A stretch of 41,013 bases of DNA, taken from NCBI RefSeq assembly GCF_004564275.1, contig NZ_SPDV01000036.1, positions 1-41,013 on the forward strand, written 5' to 3'. Of the stretch, positions 16,776 through 25,710 are shown piece after piece. The DNA comes from Sphingomonas parva (ex Maeng et al. 2020) (GTDB taxonomy: Bacteria; Pseudomonadota; Alphaproteobacteria; Sphingomonadales; Sphingomonadaceae). The notes below the pieces were generated by a model. The model ran no database searches. It was not told the origin of the DNA and was given only the letters and a program-made list of their open reading frames with translations. The position numbers were made by a program, and so were the translations under genes. How positions within the stretch are numbered: the stretch's first letter is position 1; each line of letters opens with the position of its first letter.

Positions 16776-18455
16776 TCAGGAGACCCGGGCGAGGCTGCCG
16801 GCGCAATCCTGGCCGGCGACCCAGGCGATGAACGTCGCCTCGTCGAGCGGCTCGACGCGCAGGAAGCCCTGCACTGCGTCGCAGCCGATCGCGCGCAGCA
16901 CCTCCAGTTGCTCCTGGCGCTCGACGGGCCCGGCCACCGTCGTACTTCCTAGCGCTCGCACCATCTGGACCAGGCTGGCGGCGACGATCCGGGCGCGATC
17001 GGACGTGTCGATGTCGATCAGCAGCGCCGGATCGAGCTTCACCTTGTCGGCGGCGAAGCCGACCAGCGCCGGGAGGTTCGCCTTCCCGCCGCCGAAGCCG
17101 CCGATCGCGATGCCGACGCCGCTTTCGCGCAGCATGGCGAGCTGGAGATGGGCGCCGACCGACAAGGCGGCAATCTGCCCCTGGACGAGCTCGAGCTCGA
17201 GGGGCCAGGGATCCCCTCCCCAGCCGTCGAACGCCGAGGTGAGCCGCGCGGCGAGATCGAAACGGCCGATGTCGCAATCGGGAAGGCGGACGCTCAGCGG
17301 CTGGTCGAGGCCCGCCGCCCGCCACCTGGCGCACGCCTTGACCGCGGCGTCGAGCGTCCATTCGCCGAGCGCCTGCGCCAGCGCCGCGTCCTGGACCATC
17401 GCCGGCAGCCGGTCGAGCAGCAGCGGACCGCCTGGGCGGTTCCACTGGACCAGGGCTTCGCCGGCGAGGATCGCTCCGCTCCGCAGGCAGAGCTGCGGGC
17501 GGTAGACCAGCTCCAGGGCTCCGGCGGCGATCGCCTCGCCGAGTTCGCCCTGCAGGGCGGCGCGCTCCATCGACACGCGGGCAAGCTCGGGATCGTACAG
17601 GCAGGCGCGGGCGCGGCCGCTCTCCTTGGCGTGGTACATGGCGATGTCGGCCGCCTTCATCAGGCTGGTGAGATCGTCGCCGTGCGCCGGGCACAGGGCG
17701 ACACCGATCGAGGCGCCCATGTGGCTGGTCTGGCAGGGCGATCGAAAAGGCTCGGTAAGGGCTTCCAGCACCTGCGACGCAATCCGCTCCGCCTCTTCAC
17801 GCCCGGAATCGGGAAGCAGCAGCGTGAACTCGTCCCCGGCCAGACGGGCGAGCAGAGGCTGGTTGAGGCTCCCCGCCTGGCTCTCCGCCCGCACCACCTC
17901 GCGCAGCCGGTTGGCGACCATGATCAGCACCTGGTCGCCCTGGGCGTGGCCGAGGCGGTCGTTGACCTCCTTGAAGCCGTCCAGATCGATGAACAGCAGC
18001 GCCGGCTGCTGATCGAGCGCACGGCCGGCGAGGATCCGTTCCGCCTCCTTGCGGAAGTGGAGCCGGTTCGGCAGCGTCGTGACCGGATCGTACATCGCCA
18101 GGGCGTGGAAATTGTCGAGGCTGGTGCGCACCTGATCGAACAGGCCGTCGACCGCCGATGCCAGTGCCGGAAGCTCCTTGCGGACCAGCGGCGGTGCGGG
18201 CGAGCTCAGATCGCCGCGCGCGACAGCAAGCAGGCGATCGATCAGCGCCGCGACGGCGCGGGCGTGGCTGGAATTCGGCCGCTCGGTCGCCACGCGGACG
18301 AGCAGCAAGGCGAACAGGCCGATGAACAGCGAGGCGACGATCTGCTGGTCGAGCCGGCCGAGCAGCAGGAAGCCGAGCAGGGTGAGGATGAAGGCCGAGA
18401 CTCCGGCGAACACGCTGAGGAGCCCGTTGGCCAACCTGGTCCAGCTTGCACTCAT
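16776..18455 (-). CDS. Membrane diguanylate cyclase with a catalytically decayed EAL domain
   Basis: Predicted inner-membrane protein of 559 aa. Two membrane helices (about 11-32 and 38-55) are followed by a HAMP-like linker (60-115), a GGDEF domain (about 118-290) and an EAL-like domain (about 298-550). The cyclase signature is AGDEF (206-210) with metal-binding FIDLDGFK (D157), so c-di-GMP synthesis is plausible. The product-inhibition RxxD site is absent: LNQP occupies its place. In the EAL part EAL itself (E333) and E422 remain, but the DD pair is G452/G453, the Asn position is Arg (R390) and the AEG glutamate is Gly (G509), so hydrolysis is not expected; it may bind nucleotide. The ribosome site is weak. 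Confidence 0.87.
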   Translation of the reverse strand: MSASWTRLANGLLSVFAGVSAFILTLLGFLLLGRLDQQIVASLFIGLFALLLVRVATERPNSSHARAVAALIDRLLAVARGDLSSPAPPLVRKELPALASAVDGLFDQVRTSLDNFHALAMYDPVTTLPNRLHFRKEAERILAGRALDQQPALLFIDLDGFKEVNDRLGHAQGDQVLIMVANRLREVVRAESQAGSLNQPLLARLAGDEFTLLLPDSGREEAERIASQVLEALTEPFRSPCQTSHMGASIGVALCPAHGDDLTSLMKAADIAMYHAKESGRARACLYDPELARVSMERAALQGELGEAIAAGALELVYRPQLCLRSGAILAGEALVQWNRPGGPLLLDRLPAMVQDAALAQALGEWTLDAAVKACARWRAAGLDQPLSVRLPDCDIGRFDLAARLTSAFDGWGGDPWPLELELVQGQIAALSVGAHLQLAMLRESGVGIAIGGFGGGKANLPALVGFAADKVKLDPALLIDIDTSDRARIVAASLVQMVRALGSTTVAGPVERQEQLEVLRAIGCDAVQGFLRVEPLDEATFIAWVAGQDCAGSLARVS

Positions 18456-18560
18456 CGCGTCGGCACGCCCCGCTTGCCCTGCGCCTCCTTCCCCTTGGGG
18501 CGCTTTGCGCGGGAAATTACGCGATGCCCGTTACCAATTGGTATTCGGCCAAGCCAGATG

Positions 18561-19103
18561 CTAGCGGCGGCGGCGCAGCACGATGTACAGCGCGCCGGCG
18601 CCCCCGTGCCGCGGATGGGCGTTGCGCACCGCCGCTATGTCCCTGGCGTGCCGGGAGGCCGCGAGCCAGTCGCCCACCGCGGCGCGGATCGCGCCCCGCT
18701 TCACCGGCCGCTCCGATCGGTCTCCCTGCGGCGGCTTGCCGGTGATCAGCAGCAGCAGGCGGGCGCCGGCACCGATCGCCATCTCGAGCCGCCGGTCGAG
18801 CAGATCATAGGCGGTGGCGAGATTGTGGCCGTGAAGGTCGAGCACGAAGTCCGGCGCGACGACGCCGCGCGAGAGGCGGCGGTCCCAGCTGCCGTCGAGC
18901 GTCGTGCCCGGAGCCGGAGGAGGCGCCTGCACGGGCGCGCTGCGGGGCGCCGGGGTTGCGACGCGCCCGGGGGATGCAGGCGGCGGCGGGACCGGCGGCG
19001 GCGCGGGCGCCGCGGCGGCAGGCGCTGGTCGCGGTCGTATCGGCCGGACGCTCTGGACGACCTTCTCCCAGAGCTGCCGCTCGTCAGGGCTGAGGCGTCG
19101 CAT
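18561..19103 (-). CDS. Smr (MutS2 C-terminal-like) domain protein
   Basis: Protein of 180 aa. The N-terminal half (25-75) is a Pro/Ala-rich linker; the Smr domain follows (about 90-178), with LDLHGHNL, the ITGKPPQGD loop and VRNAHPRHGGAGALYIVLR. Smr domains nick or bind branched DNA or cleave RNA, and the LDLHG block is central to this; the role here is unknown. The ATG at 19103 begins inside the 3' end of mltA (20-bp overlap), so it is translated after it. No good ribosome site is seen. Confidence 0.88.
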   Translation of the reverse strand: MRRLSPDERQLWEKVVQSVRPIRPRPAPAAAAPAPPPVPPPPASPGRVATPAPRSAPVQAPPPAPGTTLDGSWDRRLSRGVVAPDFVLDLHGHNLATAYDLLDRRLEMAIGAGARLLLLITGKPPQGDRSERPVKRGAIRAAVGDWLAASRHARDIAAVRNAHPRHGGAGALYIVLRRRR

Positions 19104-20340
19104 GGAGGCGCGCGAGGGTTCCCTTGGGAACCAGGATATAGGCACGCCCCCGTCCCTGCATTCCGCCCGCGGTGCGCGCCGCATCCTCGCCCGCGCCCCA
19201 GAAGGTATCGAAGCGGTTCGCGCCCTTGATCGCCCCGCCCGTATCCTGCGCGACCCAGACGCCGCTCGCCTCCCGCCGATCGAGGTCGAGGAAGACCGGC
19301 GCACCGAGCGGCACGAACTTCGGATCGGCGGCGACGGTGCGCCGCGCCGTCACCGGCAGGCCCAAAGCGCCGAGCGGTCCCGGCCCCGTGAGCTCCTGGA
19401 AGAAGATGTAGCTCTTGTTCTCGCGCATGATCGCGCGGCCTTCCTCGGGATGCTCGCGCAGCCACGCGACGATCCCCTGCATGCTGGTCTGGCCGGGGCC
19501 GAGCAGGCCGCGATCCTTCATCAGCTTGCCGATGCCGACATATTCCCGGCCGTTCTGCCCGGCATAGCCGATCCGCATCACGCCGCCGTCGGGCAGGCGC
19601 AGCCGCCCCGAACCCTGGATCTGGAGGAAGAAGAAGTCGATCGGATCGGCCGCCCAGCCGATCTCGAGCCCGCGCCCGGCGAGGATCCCGTCCTCGATCT
19701 CGCTGCGCTCGAAATAAGGCACTATGACGCCGTTCTCGAGGCGTCCTCGGCGGGGCGTGCCCGCGGCCGCCGCCGTCGCCGCATCGACCTCGACGAGGTC
19801 CTCGGGCTTGCGATAGACCGGAACCTCATAGCCCGGCTGGCGTACCCGCGAACCGGCGATTTCCGGCTCGAAATAGCCGGTGACGAAGGCGGCCCCGTCG
19901 CCGACCTGGACGAGCTCGAAACGGTCGCGGAACCAGGCGGCGAAGGCTTCGCCGCTGCTCGCCTCCGGGGGGAGCGGCTCGCAGGCCGCCCGCCAGTCCT
20001 CGGGCCGGGTGAGGCCGCTCGCGTCCGTGCGCTTGGTGACGGCGGGGCAGCTGATCCGGAAGGCGCGATAGGCCGCCTCGGCCTCGGCGGGCAGCAGCGC
20101 GGCGAGGCTCGGCCCCGCCGTCACGCCCGCTTCGGTCGCGGTCTGCGGCTTGGGCGGCTCCGCCGGCTGGGGGGGAGCCTCCTTCGGCGGCGGCGTGGTG
20201 CCCGCAGGCGGCACGGTCTTCTGCGCGCAGCCCGCGAGCGCGAACACGATGCCCGCGAACAGCGGCAGGTGACGGAAGCGGATCCGGCTGCGCCGACGGC
20301 GCCGATCCCCTTGTTGCTCGGTCGATTCGGTGCGTCTCAC
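19084..20340 (-). CDS. mltA: Membrane-bound lytic murein transglycosylase A
   Basis: Lipoprotein of 418 aa that cleaves glycan strands to 1,6-anhydro products. The signal sequence has an unusually long basic n-region, then a hydrophobic core and the lipobox ALAGC (C38). A Pro-rich tether (43-65) leads to the MltA domain and the 3D domain at the C-terminus, named for its conserved aspartates (VAQDTGGAIKGANRFD). It sits between the Tim44-like gene and the Smr gene, a conserved alphaproteobacterial order next to divergent secB. Confidence 0.94.
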   Translation of the reverse strand: MRRTESTEQQGDRRRRRSRIRFRHLPLFAGIVFALAGCAQKTVPPAGTTPPPKEAPPQPAEPPKPQTATEAGVTAGPSLAALLPAEAEAAYRAFRISCPAVTKRTDASGLTRPEDWRAACEPLPPEASSGEAFAAWFRDRFELVQVGDGAAFVTGYFEPEIAGSRVRQPGYEVPVYRKPEDLVEVDAATAAAAGTPRRGRLENGVIVPYFERSEIEDGILAGRGLEIGWAADPIDFFFLQIQGSGRLRLPDGGVMRIGYAGQNGREYVGIGKLMKDRGLLGPGQTSMQGIVAWLREHPEEGRAIMRENKSYIFFQELTGPGPLGALGLPVTARRTVAADPKFVPLGAPVFLDLDRREASGVWVAQDTGGAIKGANRFDTFWGAGEDAARTAGGMQGRGRAYILVPKGTLARLHATPQP

Positions 20341-20382
20341 AGCCGAGGCATAGCCGCGGCGGCGGCCTTTAGGGAAGCGCGC

Positions 20383-21039
20383 TCAGGCCTCGTCGGTCTC
20401 GACCAGCATCCAGTTCGGATCGGCGCTGCCGAGCGTGCGGCGGAAGGTCCAGACGTCGTGCGTCGGGATCGCATCGGTCAGCGTCCCGGCGATGACGTTG
20501 CCGTCGCGGTCGCGCGTCACGGCGGCGATGTCGGCATCGAAGCGCACGTCGATCTCCGCGACGCGGCCGTTCAGACGGGCATCCTGGATCACCGCGCGCT
20601 CGATCGCGACCAGGCGGTTGTCGAGCCGCTCGCCGGCAGCCTCGCGCTCCGCGATCGCGCTCTCGAAGGCCGCATAGACGTCGGCGGCGGCGAGATAGCG
20701 AAGCTCGTCGCGATCGCCGCGCCAGAACGCCTCGAGGATCATGCGATAGGCGCCCTGGGCGCCCTCGACGAAGCGGCCGACGTCGAACGCGGGATCCGCG
20801 GAAACGATCGCGCGCACGCCGCTCGCGGCCCCTTCCTCGTAGACCAGGCCCGTCGCCTCGGTGCGATCGGCGGCGACGTCCGCCACCGGCGCGGTGCTTT
20901 CGGACGAAGGGGCGGTCTCGGCGGGACGAAGGATCGGCTGCTGCTCATGGCCGGTGCGCCGGCCGAGCACCGAATAGAGGCGCAGGCCAACGAACAGGGC
21001 CACCATTGCCAGAAGCACAATCTCGATCGTCACCGTCAT
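20383..21039 (-). CDS. Tim44-like domain membrane protein
   Basis: Protein of 218 aa with one N-terminal membrane helix (5-22), a Ser/Ala/Pro linker (30-70) and a Tim44-like domain (about 80-215). The AFDVGRFVEGAQGAYRMI and FWRGDRDELRYL blocks are the usual markers. In mitochondria Tim44 links the import motor to the channel; bacterial relatives (TimA type) are membrane-associated and less well understood. ATG at 21039 is taken as the start, but a GTG two codons later is better spaced from the GGAG at 21040-21043. It is divergent from secB and heads the mltA-Smr operon. Confidence 0.87.
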   Translation of the reverse strand: MTVTIEIVLLAMVALFVGLRLYSVLGRRTGHEQQPILRPAETAPSSESTAPVADVAADRTEATGLVYEEGAASGVRAIVSADPAFDVGRFVEGAQGAYRMILEAFWRGDRDELRYLAAADVYAAFESAIAEREAAGERLDNRLVAIERAVIQDARLNGRVAEIDVRFDADIAAVTRDRDGNVIAGTLTDAIPTHDVWTFRRTLGSADPNWMLVETDEA

Positions 21040-21060
21040 CTCCGAGAAGGACAGCCTCCT

Positions 21061-21088
21061 ACATAGGCGCTGAACATCAAGGTTTCAA
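21061..21088 (-). promoter_or_regulatory. Candidate promoter of the Tim44-like/mltA/Smr operon
   Basis: Minus-strand TTGAAA (21088-21083), a 16-bp spacer and CTATGT (21066-21061). It is within the 168-bp space shared with secB and about 22 bp before the gene start. Confidence 0.5.
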
Positions 21089-21125
21089 ATGCGCTGCGGG
21101 TCCCTCGTCCGGAGCCCGCCCGCTG

Positions 21126-21153
21126 TTGCACCGCCCCGGCGCTCCTGCTACCC
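21126..21153 (+). promoter_or_regulatory. Candidate secB promoter
   Basis: TTGCAC at 21126-21131 and CTACCC at 21148-21153 with a 16-bp spacer, about 55 bp before the secB ATG. It lies back to back with the candidate promoter of the Tim44-like operon, about 40 bp away. Confidence 0.42.
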
Positions 21154-21207
21154 GCGCCGGGCACGGCCGAGCGGCCGTCATCCAATCGCAATCGAAAGCA
21201 CCAAGAC

Positions 21208-21729
21208 ATGGCCGAAGAGCAGGGCGCGGAAGGCGCGTTTGAGCAGGAACCGAACGGCGCCGACACCGCGCCCCAGGCCGGGATCATCTCGCAATATGTG
21301 AAGGATCTCTCGTTCGAGAACCCGAACGCGCCGGCCGTCTACCAATGGCAGGGCCAGCCTCAGATCGAGGTCGATTTCAACATCGGGGCGACCCAGCTCA
21401 ACGACGAGATCCACGAGGTCGCGCTGAAGATCGAGGTGCGCTCGACCCTCGACGGTCAGACCGCCTTCGTCGTCGACCTGCTCTATGCCGGCCTGGTCGG
21501 CATGCGCAACGTTCCCGCCGAGCAGGTTCAGCCGTTCCTGCTCGCCGAAGCGCCGCGGATTCTCTTCCCCTTCGCGCGCCAGATCGTGAACCACACGGTC
21601 CAGGACGGCGGCTTCCCGCCGCTCCTGCTCGAGCCGATCGACTTCGGCGCGCTGTTCATGCAGCGCATGGCCCAGCACCTCGCCGAGCAAGGCGGCGGCA
21701 CGGCCGGCGAGATCGGCGGCGAAGCCTGA
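21208..21729 (+). CDS. secB: Protein-export chaperone SecB
   Basis: Tetrameric cytosolic chaperone of 173 aa that keeps preproteins unfolded and hands them to SecA. Typical blocks are QYVKDLSFENPNAP (29-42), VDFNIGATQL and the C-terminal PRILFPFARQIVNHTVQDGG with PPLLLEPIDF (shown shortened). The first 25 residues are an acidic extension. It is upstream of murJ by 22 bp and divergent from the Tim44-like gene, so export and membrane functions cluster here. Confidence 0.96.
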   Translation: MAEEQGAEGAFEQEPNGADTAPQAGIISQYVKDLSFENPNAPAVYQWQGQPQIEVDFNIGATQLNDEIHEVALKIEVRSTLDGQTAFVVDLLYAGLVGMRNVPAEQVQPFLLAEAPRILFPFARQIVNHTVQDGGFPPLLLEPIDFGALFMQRMAQHLAEQGGGTAGEIGGEA

Positions 21730-21751
21730 TCCCCTTTAGGAAGCACGCACC

Positions 21752-23311
21752 GTGAATATCTGGAAGGCTGTCGGCACGATCGGCGGGCTCACCATGGTGA
21801 GCCGCGTCGCCGGTTTCGGGCGCGAGATGCTGATGTCGCGCATCATGGGCGCGAGCGCGGCGGCCGACGCCTTCCTGGTCGCCTTCCGGCTGCCCAATAC
21901 CTTCCGGCGGCTGTTCGGCGAAGGCGCCTTCTCGGCCGGCTTCGTGCCGCTGTTCAGCCAGCGCTACCATGGCGAGGGCGGCGCTGAGGAAGCCAAGAAG
22001 TTCTCGGAAGAGGTGCTGGCGGTGTTCCTGCCCACCCTCGTCCTCTTCACCCTCGTCTTCGAAGTGATCATGGGCCCAGTCGTCGCCGCGATCTCCGGCT
22101 ACGGCGGGGAAAAGCTGGCGCTGGCGACCTTTCTCACCCGGGTCACCTTCCCCTATTTGCTGCTGATCAGCCTGGTTTCGCTTTTCTCCGGCATCCTCAA
22201 CAGCCTGACCCGCTTCACTGCGGCGGCGTTCGCGCCCGCTCTGCTGAATCTCGCGATGCTGGGCGCGATGCTGCTGGTGCCCGACGGCGGCGCGGTCACG
22301 GCGACGGCGCTGGCGATCGGCGTCACCGTCGGCGGCGTCATCCAGTTGGCCCTGCTGATCGCCGCGGCGCGGCGCGCCGGCATCTCGCTGCGTCTGCGCA
22401 GGCCGCAGATGACTCCCGGCGTTCGCCAATTCGTCCGCGTCGTCATACCGGCGACGCTCGGCGCCGGCGTCTATCAGATCAGCGCCTTCATCGACACCTT
22501 CTTCCTGGCGCGGATCGGCACCGGTGCGATGAGCTGGTTCAACTACGCCGATCGTCTAAACCAGCTTCCGCTCGGCGTCATCGGCGCCGCGCTCGGCACC
22601 GCCATCCTGCCGCAGGTCAGCCGTCACGTCGGGGCCGGCGACAATGACAAGGCGGCGCGGGTCCAGGGCGAGGCGACCGAACTCGCCATGCTGCTCTGCC
22701 TGCCCGCCGCGCTGGCGCTGTGCGTCGCGGCGGAGCCGCTGATCGGCGCGCTGTTCCAGGGTGGCGAGTTCAGGCCGGACGACGTGCGGATCACCGCGCT
22801 GGTGCTCAGCATCATCGTCCTTGGCCTCCCCGCCTACGTCCTGGTCAAGGTGCTGACGCCGGGCTTCTACTCGCGTCAGGACACCGCCACCCCGGTCAAG
22901 ACCGCCGCCTTCGTGCTGCTCGCCAACGTGGTGCTGAACTTCGTCCTGATCCCGCCGTTCGGCATCGCCGGCCTCGCCGCGGCCATCGCCATCGCCAGCT
23001 GGCTGAACTGCGTCATCCTCTACGTCATCCTTCATCGCCGCGGCCACTTCCGCATCCAGGGCTGGCTTGCCGGTCGCGTCGCGCGGCAGCTCGTCGCGGC
23101 GGCGGCCATGGTCGGCGCGCTGATTGCCGTCCGGATGGTGCTGGGCGATTGGTTCACCGGCGGCGTCGCCAAGCGCATGATCGGCGTGATCGCCATCGTC
23201 GGCGCCGGCATGGCCGTCTATTTCCCCCTGGTCTGGGTGATTGGAGGGCTCGACAAGGACGCCTTCAAGGCCCTCCTTCGCCGCAAGAGGCCCGTTGAAG
23301 ATGCCGGCTGA
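21752..23311 (+). CDS. murJ: Lipid II flippase MurJ
   Basis: Polytopic inner-membrane protein of 519 aa, MOP superfamily, with about 14 predicted helices. It flips lipid-linked peptidoglycan precursor to the periplasm. The N-terminal [19 protein letters not shown] block and [18 protein letters not shown] (helix 2) are diagnostic, as are the charged central-cavity arginines in these segments. The start is GTG at 21752; AGGA lies about 11 nt upstream. Its 3' end overlaps trpS by 11 bp. Confidence 0.95.
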   Translation: MNIWKAVGTIGGLTMVSRVAGFGREMLMSRIMGASAAADAFLVAFRLPNTFRRLFGEGAFSAGFVPLFSQRYHGEGGAEEAKKFSEEVLAVFLPTLVLFTLVFEVIMGPVVAAISGYGGEKLALATFLTRVTFPYLLLISLVSLFSGILNSLTRFTAAAFAPALLNLAMLGAMLLVPDGGAVTATALAIGVTVGGVIQLALLIAAARRAGISLRLRRPQMTPGVRQFVRVVIPATLGAGVYQISAFIDTFFLARIGTGAMSWFNYADRLNQLPLGVIGAALGTAILPQVSRHVGAGDNDKAARVQGEATELAMLLCLPAALALCVAAEPLIGALFQGGEFRPDDVRITALVLSIIVLGLPAYVLVKVLTPGFYSRQDTATPVKTAAFVLLANVVLNFVLIPPFGIAGLAAAIAIASWLNCVILYVILHRRGHFRIQGWLAGRVARQLVAAAAMVGALIAVRMVLGDWFTGGVAKRMIGVIAIVGAGMAVYFPLVWVIGGLDKDAFKALLRRKRPVEDAG

Positions 23312-24320
23312 TCCTTCCTCTCGCCCGATGCGCATCGTCTCGGGCATCCAGCCGACCGGCAACCTCCACCTCGGCAACTATCTCGGCGCGATCAAGCGCT
23401 GGGTGGCGATGCAGGACGAAGGCGAATGCCTGTTCTTCCTCGCCGATCTCCACGCGATCACCGTGTACAATGATCCGGCGGAGCTGCGCGCCAACGTCCG
23501 CGCCATGGCCGCGGCGCTGATCGCCTGCGGCATCGATCCGCAGCGCTCGATCCTGTTCAACCAGGCGCGCGTTCCCGCCCATGCCGAGCTCGCCTGGCTG
23601 CTCAACGGCACCGCGCGGATGGGCTGGCTGAACCGGATGACCCAGTTCAAGGAAAAATCGGGCAAGAACCGCGAGGCGGTGAGCGTCGGCCTCTTCGCCT
23701 ATCCGGTGCTGATGGCGGCTGACGTGCTGCTCTACCAGGCGACTCACGTGCCGGTGGGCGAGGACCAGAAGCAGCATCTCGAGCTCGCCCGCGACATCGC
23801 CACGAAGTTCAACACCGATTTCGCGGTCGATCTCTTCACCCTCCCCGAGCCGCTGATCGGCAAGGCCGGGGCCCGGGTGATGTCGCTCCGCGACGGCACC
23901 GCCAAGATGTCCAAGTCCGATCCGTCGGACATGAGCCGGGTCAACCTCACTGACGACAGCGACCTGATCGCGCAGAAGATCCGCAAGGCGAAAACCGATG
24001 CCGACCCGCTCCCGGACGGAGTCGACGGTCTCGAGGGACGGCCCGAGGCGCGCAACCTCGTCGCCATCTACGCGGCGCTCACCGGCCAGGAAGCGCAGGG
24101 CGTGCTCGATCAGCACGGCGGCCAGGGCTTCGGCGCGTTCAAGCCGGCGCTGGCGGAGCTGCTCGTCGAGACGATGCGGCCGATCAAGCAGCGGCTGGAC
24201 GAATTGAACGCGAATCCGGGCGAGCTCGACGCGATCCTCGAGCGCGGGTCCGCCCGCGCCGCCGAGCTCGGCCGGCCGACTCTTCTCAACGCCTATGAAG
24301 CGCTCGGCCTGCAGCGCTGA
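23301..24320 (+). CDS. trpS: Tryptophan--tRNA ligase
   Basis: Class I aminoacyl-tRNA synthetase of 339 aa that charges tRNA-Trp. The HIGH-like signature is [13 protein letters not shown] and the KMSKS loop is at 202-206 in [10 protein letters not shown]. The ATG at 23301 is chosen because AGAGG lies about 10 nt upstream and the frame overlaps the murJ stop by 11 bp. The ATG at 23328 lacks a ribosome site, and the open frame upstream of 23301 is within murJ. A 7-bp stem without a T-run follows at 24327-24347. Confidence 0.95.
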   Translation: MPADPSSRPMRIVSGIQPTGNLHLGNYLGAIKRWVAMQDEGECLFFLADLHAITVYNDPAELRANVRAMAAALIACGIDPQRSILFNQARVPAHAELAWLLNGTARMGWLNRMTQFKEKSGKNREAVSVGLFAYPVLMAADVLLYQATHVPVGEDQKQHLELARDIATKFNTDFAVDLFTLPEPLIGKAGARVMSLRDGTAKMSKSDPSDMSRVNLTDDSDLIAQKIRKAKTDADPLPDGVDGLEGRPEARNLVAIYAALTGQEAQGVLDQHGGQGFGAFKPALAELLVETMRPIKQRLDELNANPGELDAILERGSARAAELGRPTLLNAYEALGLQR

Positions 24321-24326
24321 AGCACC

Positions 24327-24347
24327 GGCTGGGGCAACTGCCCAGCC
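24327..24347 (+). terminator. Possible weak terminator after trpS
   Basis: GGCTGGG pairs with CCCAGCC over a 7-nt loop, 6 nt after the trpS stop. No T-run follows, so termination would need Rho or be incomplete. Confidence 0.35.
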
Positions 24348-24432
24348 ATCAAGCGCGGCGCGCAAGTGCCTGTGATTACGCGATAAAGCCAGAACCGTCG
24401 AACGATCCTTCAGCGTCCGTTCAGCCAGACCG

Positions 24433-24458
24433 TTCTATATCGTCGACCAGTTCTATAT
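24433..24458 (+). promoter_or_regulatory. Duplicated TTCTATAT, possible tandem -10 elements
   Basis: TTCTATAT occurs at 24433-24440 and 24451-24458, 18 bp apart, within related surroundings (GACC-GTTCTATAT and GACCAGTTCTATAT). CTATAT is close to an alphaproteobacterial -10. No good -35 was found for either. The position, 38-63 bp before the lipoprotein start, fits a promoter region. Confidence 0.4.
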
Positions 24459-24495
24459 GGTGCCGTTCCGGCTCCTTCCGAAAGGTCGCGTCTCC

Positions 24496-25179
24496 ATGTC
24501 TCTCCCGAAGAAACTTCTGAGCCTCGCCGCACCGGTCGCCTTGCTGGCGCTCGGCGGCTGCGCGACCGGCTTTCCGGCGCAGGTCTCCCGCTTCCAGCAG
24601 ATGCCGGCGCCGCAGGGCCAGTCGTTCGTCATCGAATCCGCCGATCCGGCGGAACGCGGCGGCCTTGAGTTCTCGCAATATGCCGCCCTCGTGCGCCAGC
24701 ACCTGATCGCCCAGGGCTATAGCGAGGCGTCGTCGCGCGATGCCGCCACTCTGGTCGTGTCGCTCGATTACGGCGTCGACGAGGGCCGCCAGCAGATCAT
24801 CGAGCGGCCGGGCTTCGGTCGTCCGTTCGGCTATGGTTATGGCCTCGGCTACGGCCGCTTCGGCTATCGTCCCTATTACTCGCGCTTCGGCTATTACGGC
24901 CGGCGCAGCCCCTTCTATTTTGGCTGGGACGATCCGTTCTGGGGCATCGGCTATGACGATATCGACGTCTACACCGTCTACAACAGCTTCCTCGATCTCG
25001 ACATCCGCCGCGCCGGCGATGGCCAGAAGGTGTTCGAGGGGACGGCCAAGGCCCGCTCGCGCACCGACGATCTGAGGACGCTGGTTCCGAACCTCGTCGA
25101 GGCGATGTTCACCGGCTTCCCCGGCAACAACGGCGAGCAGGTGAAGATCACGGTTCCGCCGCCCGCGCGCCAGCGCTGA
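24496..25179 (+). CDS. DUF4136-type lipoprotein with a Gly/Tyr/Phe-rich insert
   Basis: Predicted outer-membrane or periplasmic lipoprotein of 227 aa. The signal peptide ends in the lipobox ALGGC (C22). The flanking halves (30-100 and 155-225) fit DUF4136, with SFVIESADPA and the FEGTAKARS / LVEAMFTGFPG ends. Between them, residues about 106-153 form a Gly/Tyr/Phe/Arg-rich stretch with repeated GYG and FGY units, probably flexible. Function is unknown. ATG 24496 is preferred over ATG 24457, because the latter lies in the probable -10 region and would spoil the signal peptide. A strong terminator follows. Confidence 0.85.
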   Translation: MSLPKKLLSLAAPVALLALGGCATGFPAQVSRFQQMPAPQGQSFVIESADPAERGGLEFSQYAALVRQHLIAQGYSEASSRDAATLVVSLDYGVDEGRQQIIERPGFGRPFGYGYGLGYGRFGYRPYYSRFGYYGRRSPFYFGWDDPFWGIGYDDIDVYTVYNSFLDLDIRRAGDGQKVFEGTAKARSRTDDLRTLVPNLVEAMFTGFPGNNGEQVKITVPPPARQR

Positions 25180-25202
25180 GCCGAGACCATTTCGAAGCAA
25201 GG

Positions 25203-25232
25203 AGAAGGGCCGGAAAACCGGCCCTTCTTTTT
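25203..25232 (+). terminator. Strong Rho-independent terminator after the DUF4136 gene
   Basis: A perfect 11-bp stem (AGAAGGGCCGG at 25203-25213 with CCGGCCCTTCT at 25218-25228), an AAAA loop and a T-run ending at 25232. It is 23 nt after the stop. On the minus strand no T-run follows, so it serves the plus strand only. Confidence 0.93.
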
Positions 25233-25243
25233 GCGCGTGCGGA

Positions 25244-25690
25244 TCAGCGGCGGATCAGCAGCACGCCGCCGAGGATGACGAAGACGCCAAGCACGCGGGT
25301 CAGGCTCACCGGCTGGCGCTCGAGCCCGAGGGCGCCGAAATGGTCGAGCAGCAGCGCGGTGGCGAGCTGCCCGCCGATCAGCAGCGCGATGTAGAAGGCC
25401 AGGCCGATCCGCGGCGCCGCGAACACCGCCGCAGCGACGAAGAAGGCGCCGTAGAGGCCGCCGGTCCAGGCATAGAATGGAAGGCCGCGCAGCCCTGCCC
25501 CGTTCGGCCGGACGCCGAGGACGAGCGCCGCGGCGAGCAGCGCCAGGGTTCCCACCGCGAAGCTGATCAGCGCCGCGTTGATCGGCGAGCCCGCGGCACG
25601 GGCCAGCGTCGCGTTGGTCGGCGCCTGGAGCGCTACGCACATGCCGCTGATCAGCGCGGCGAGGATCGAGAGCAGGACGAGGGGATTCAC
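25244..25690 (-). CDS. YdcZ/DUF606 family membrane protein (DMT-like)
   Basis: Inner-membrane protein of 148 aa with about five helices, in the drug/metabolite transporter clan as a half-size unit. Markers are the N-terminal ALQAPTNATLARAAGSP block and the GGLYGAFFV and LIGGQLATALLLDHFG segments. Half-size members usually work as dimers; the substrate is unknown. It lies 20 bp downstream of dnaA on the same strand and may be read from the same transcript. Confidence 0.87.
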   Translation of the reverse strand: MNPLVLLSILAALISGMCVALQAPTNATLARAAGSPINAALISFAVGTLALLAAALVLGVRPNGAGLRGLPFYAWTGGLYGAFFVAAAVFAAPRIGLAFYIALLIGGQLATALLLDHFGALGLERQPVSLTRVLGVFVILGGVLLIRR

Positions 25691-25710
25691 GAAAATGCCC
25701 CTCGCGCGCT

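Noticed and set aside
17148-21066. Two long plus-strand open frames opposite the cyclase, Smr, mltA and Tim44-like genes
   Set aside because: Both cross several real minus-strand genes and the gaps between them and have shadow-like composition.
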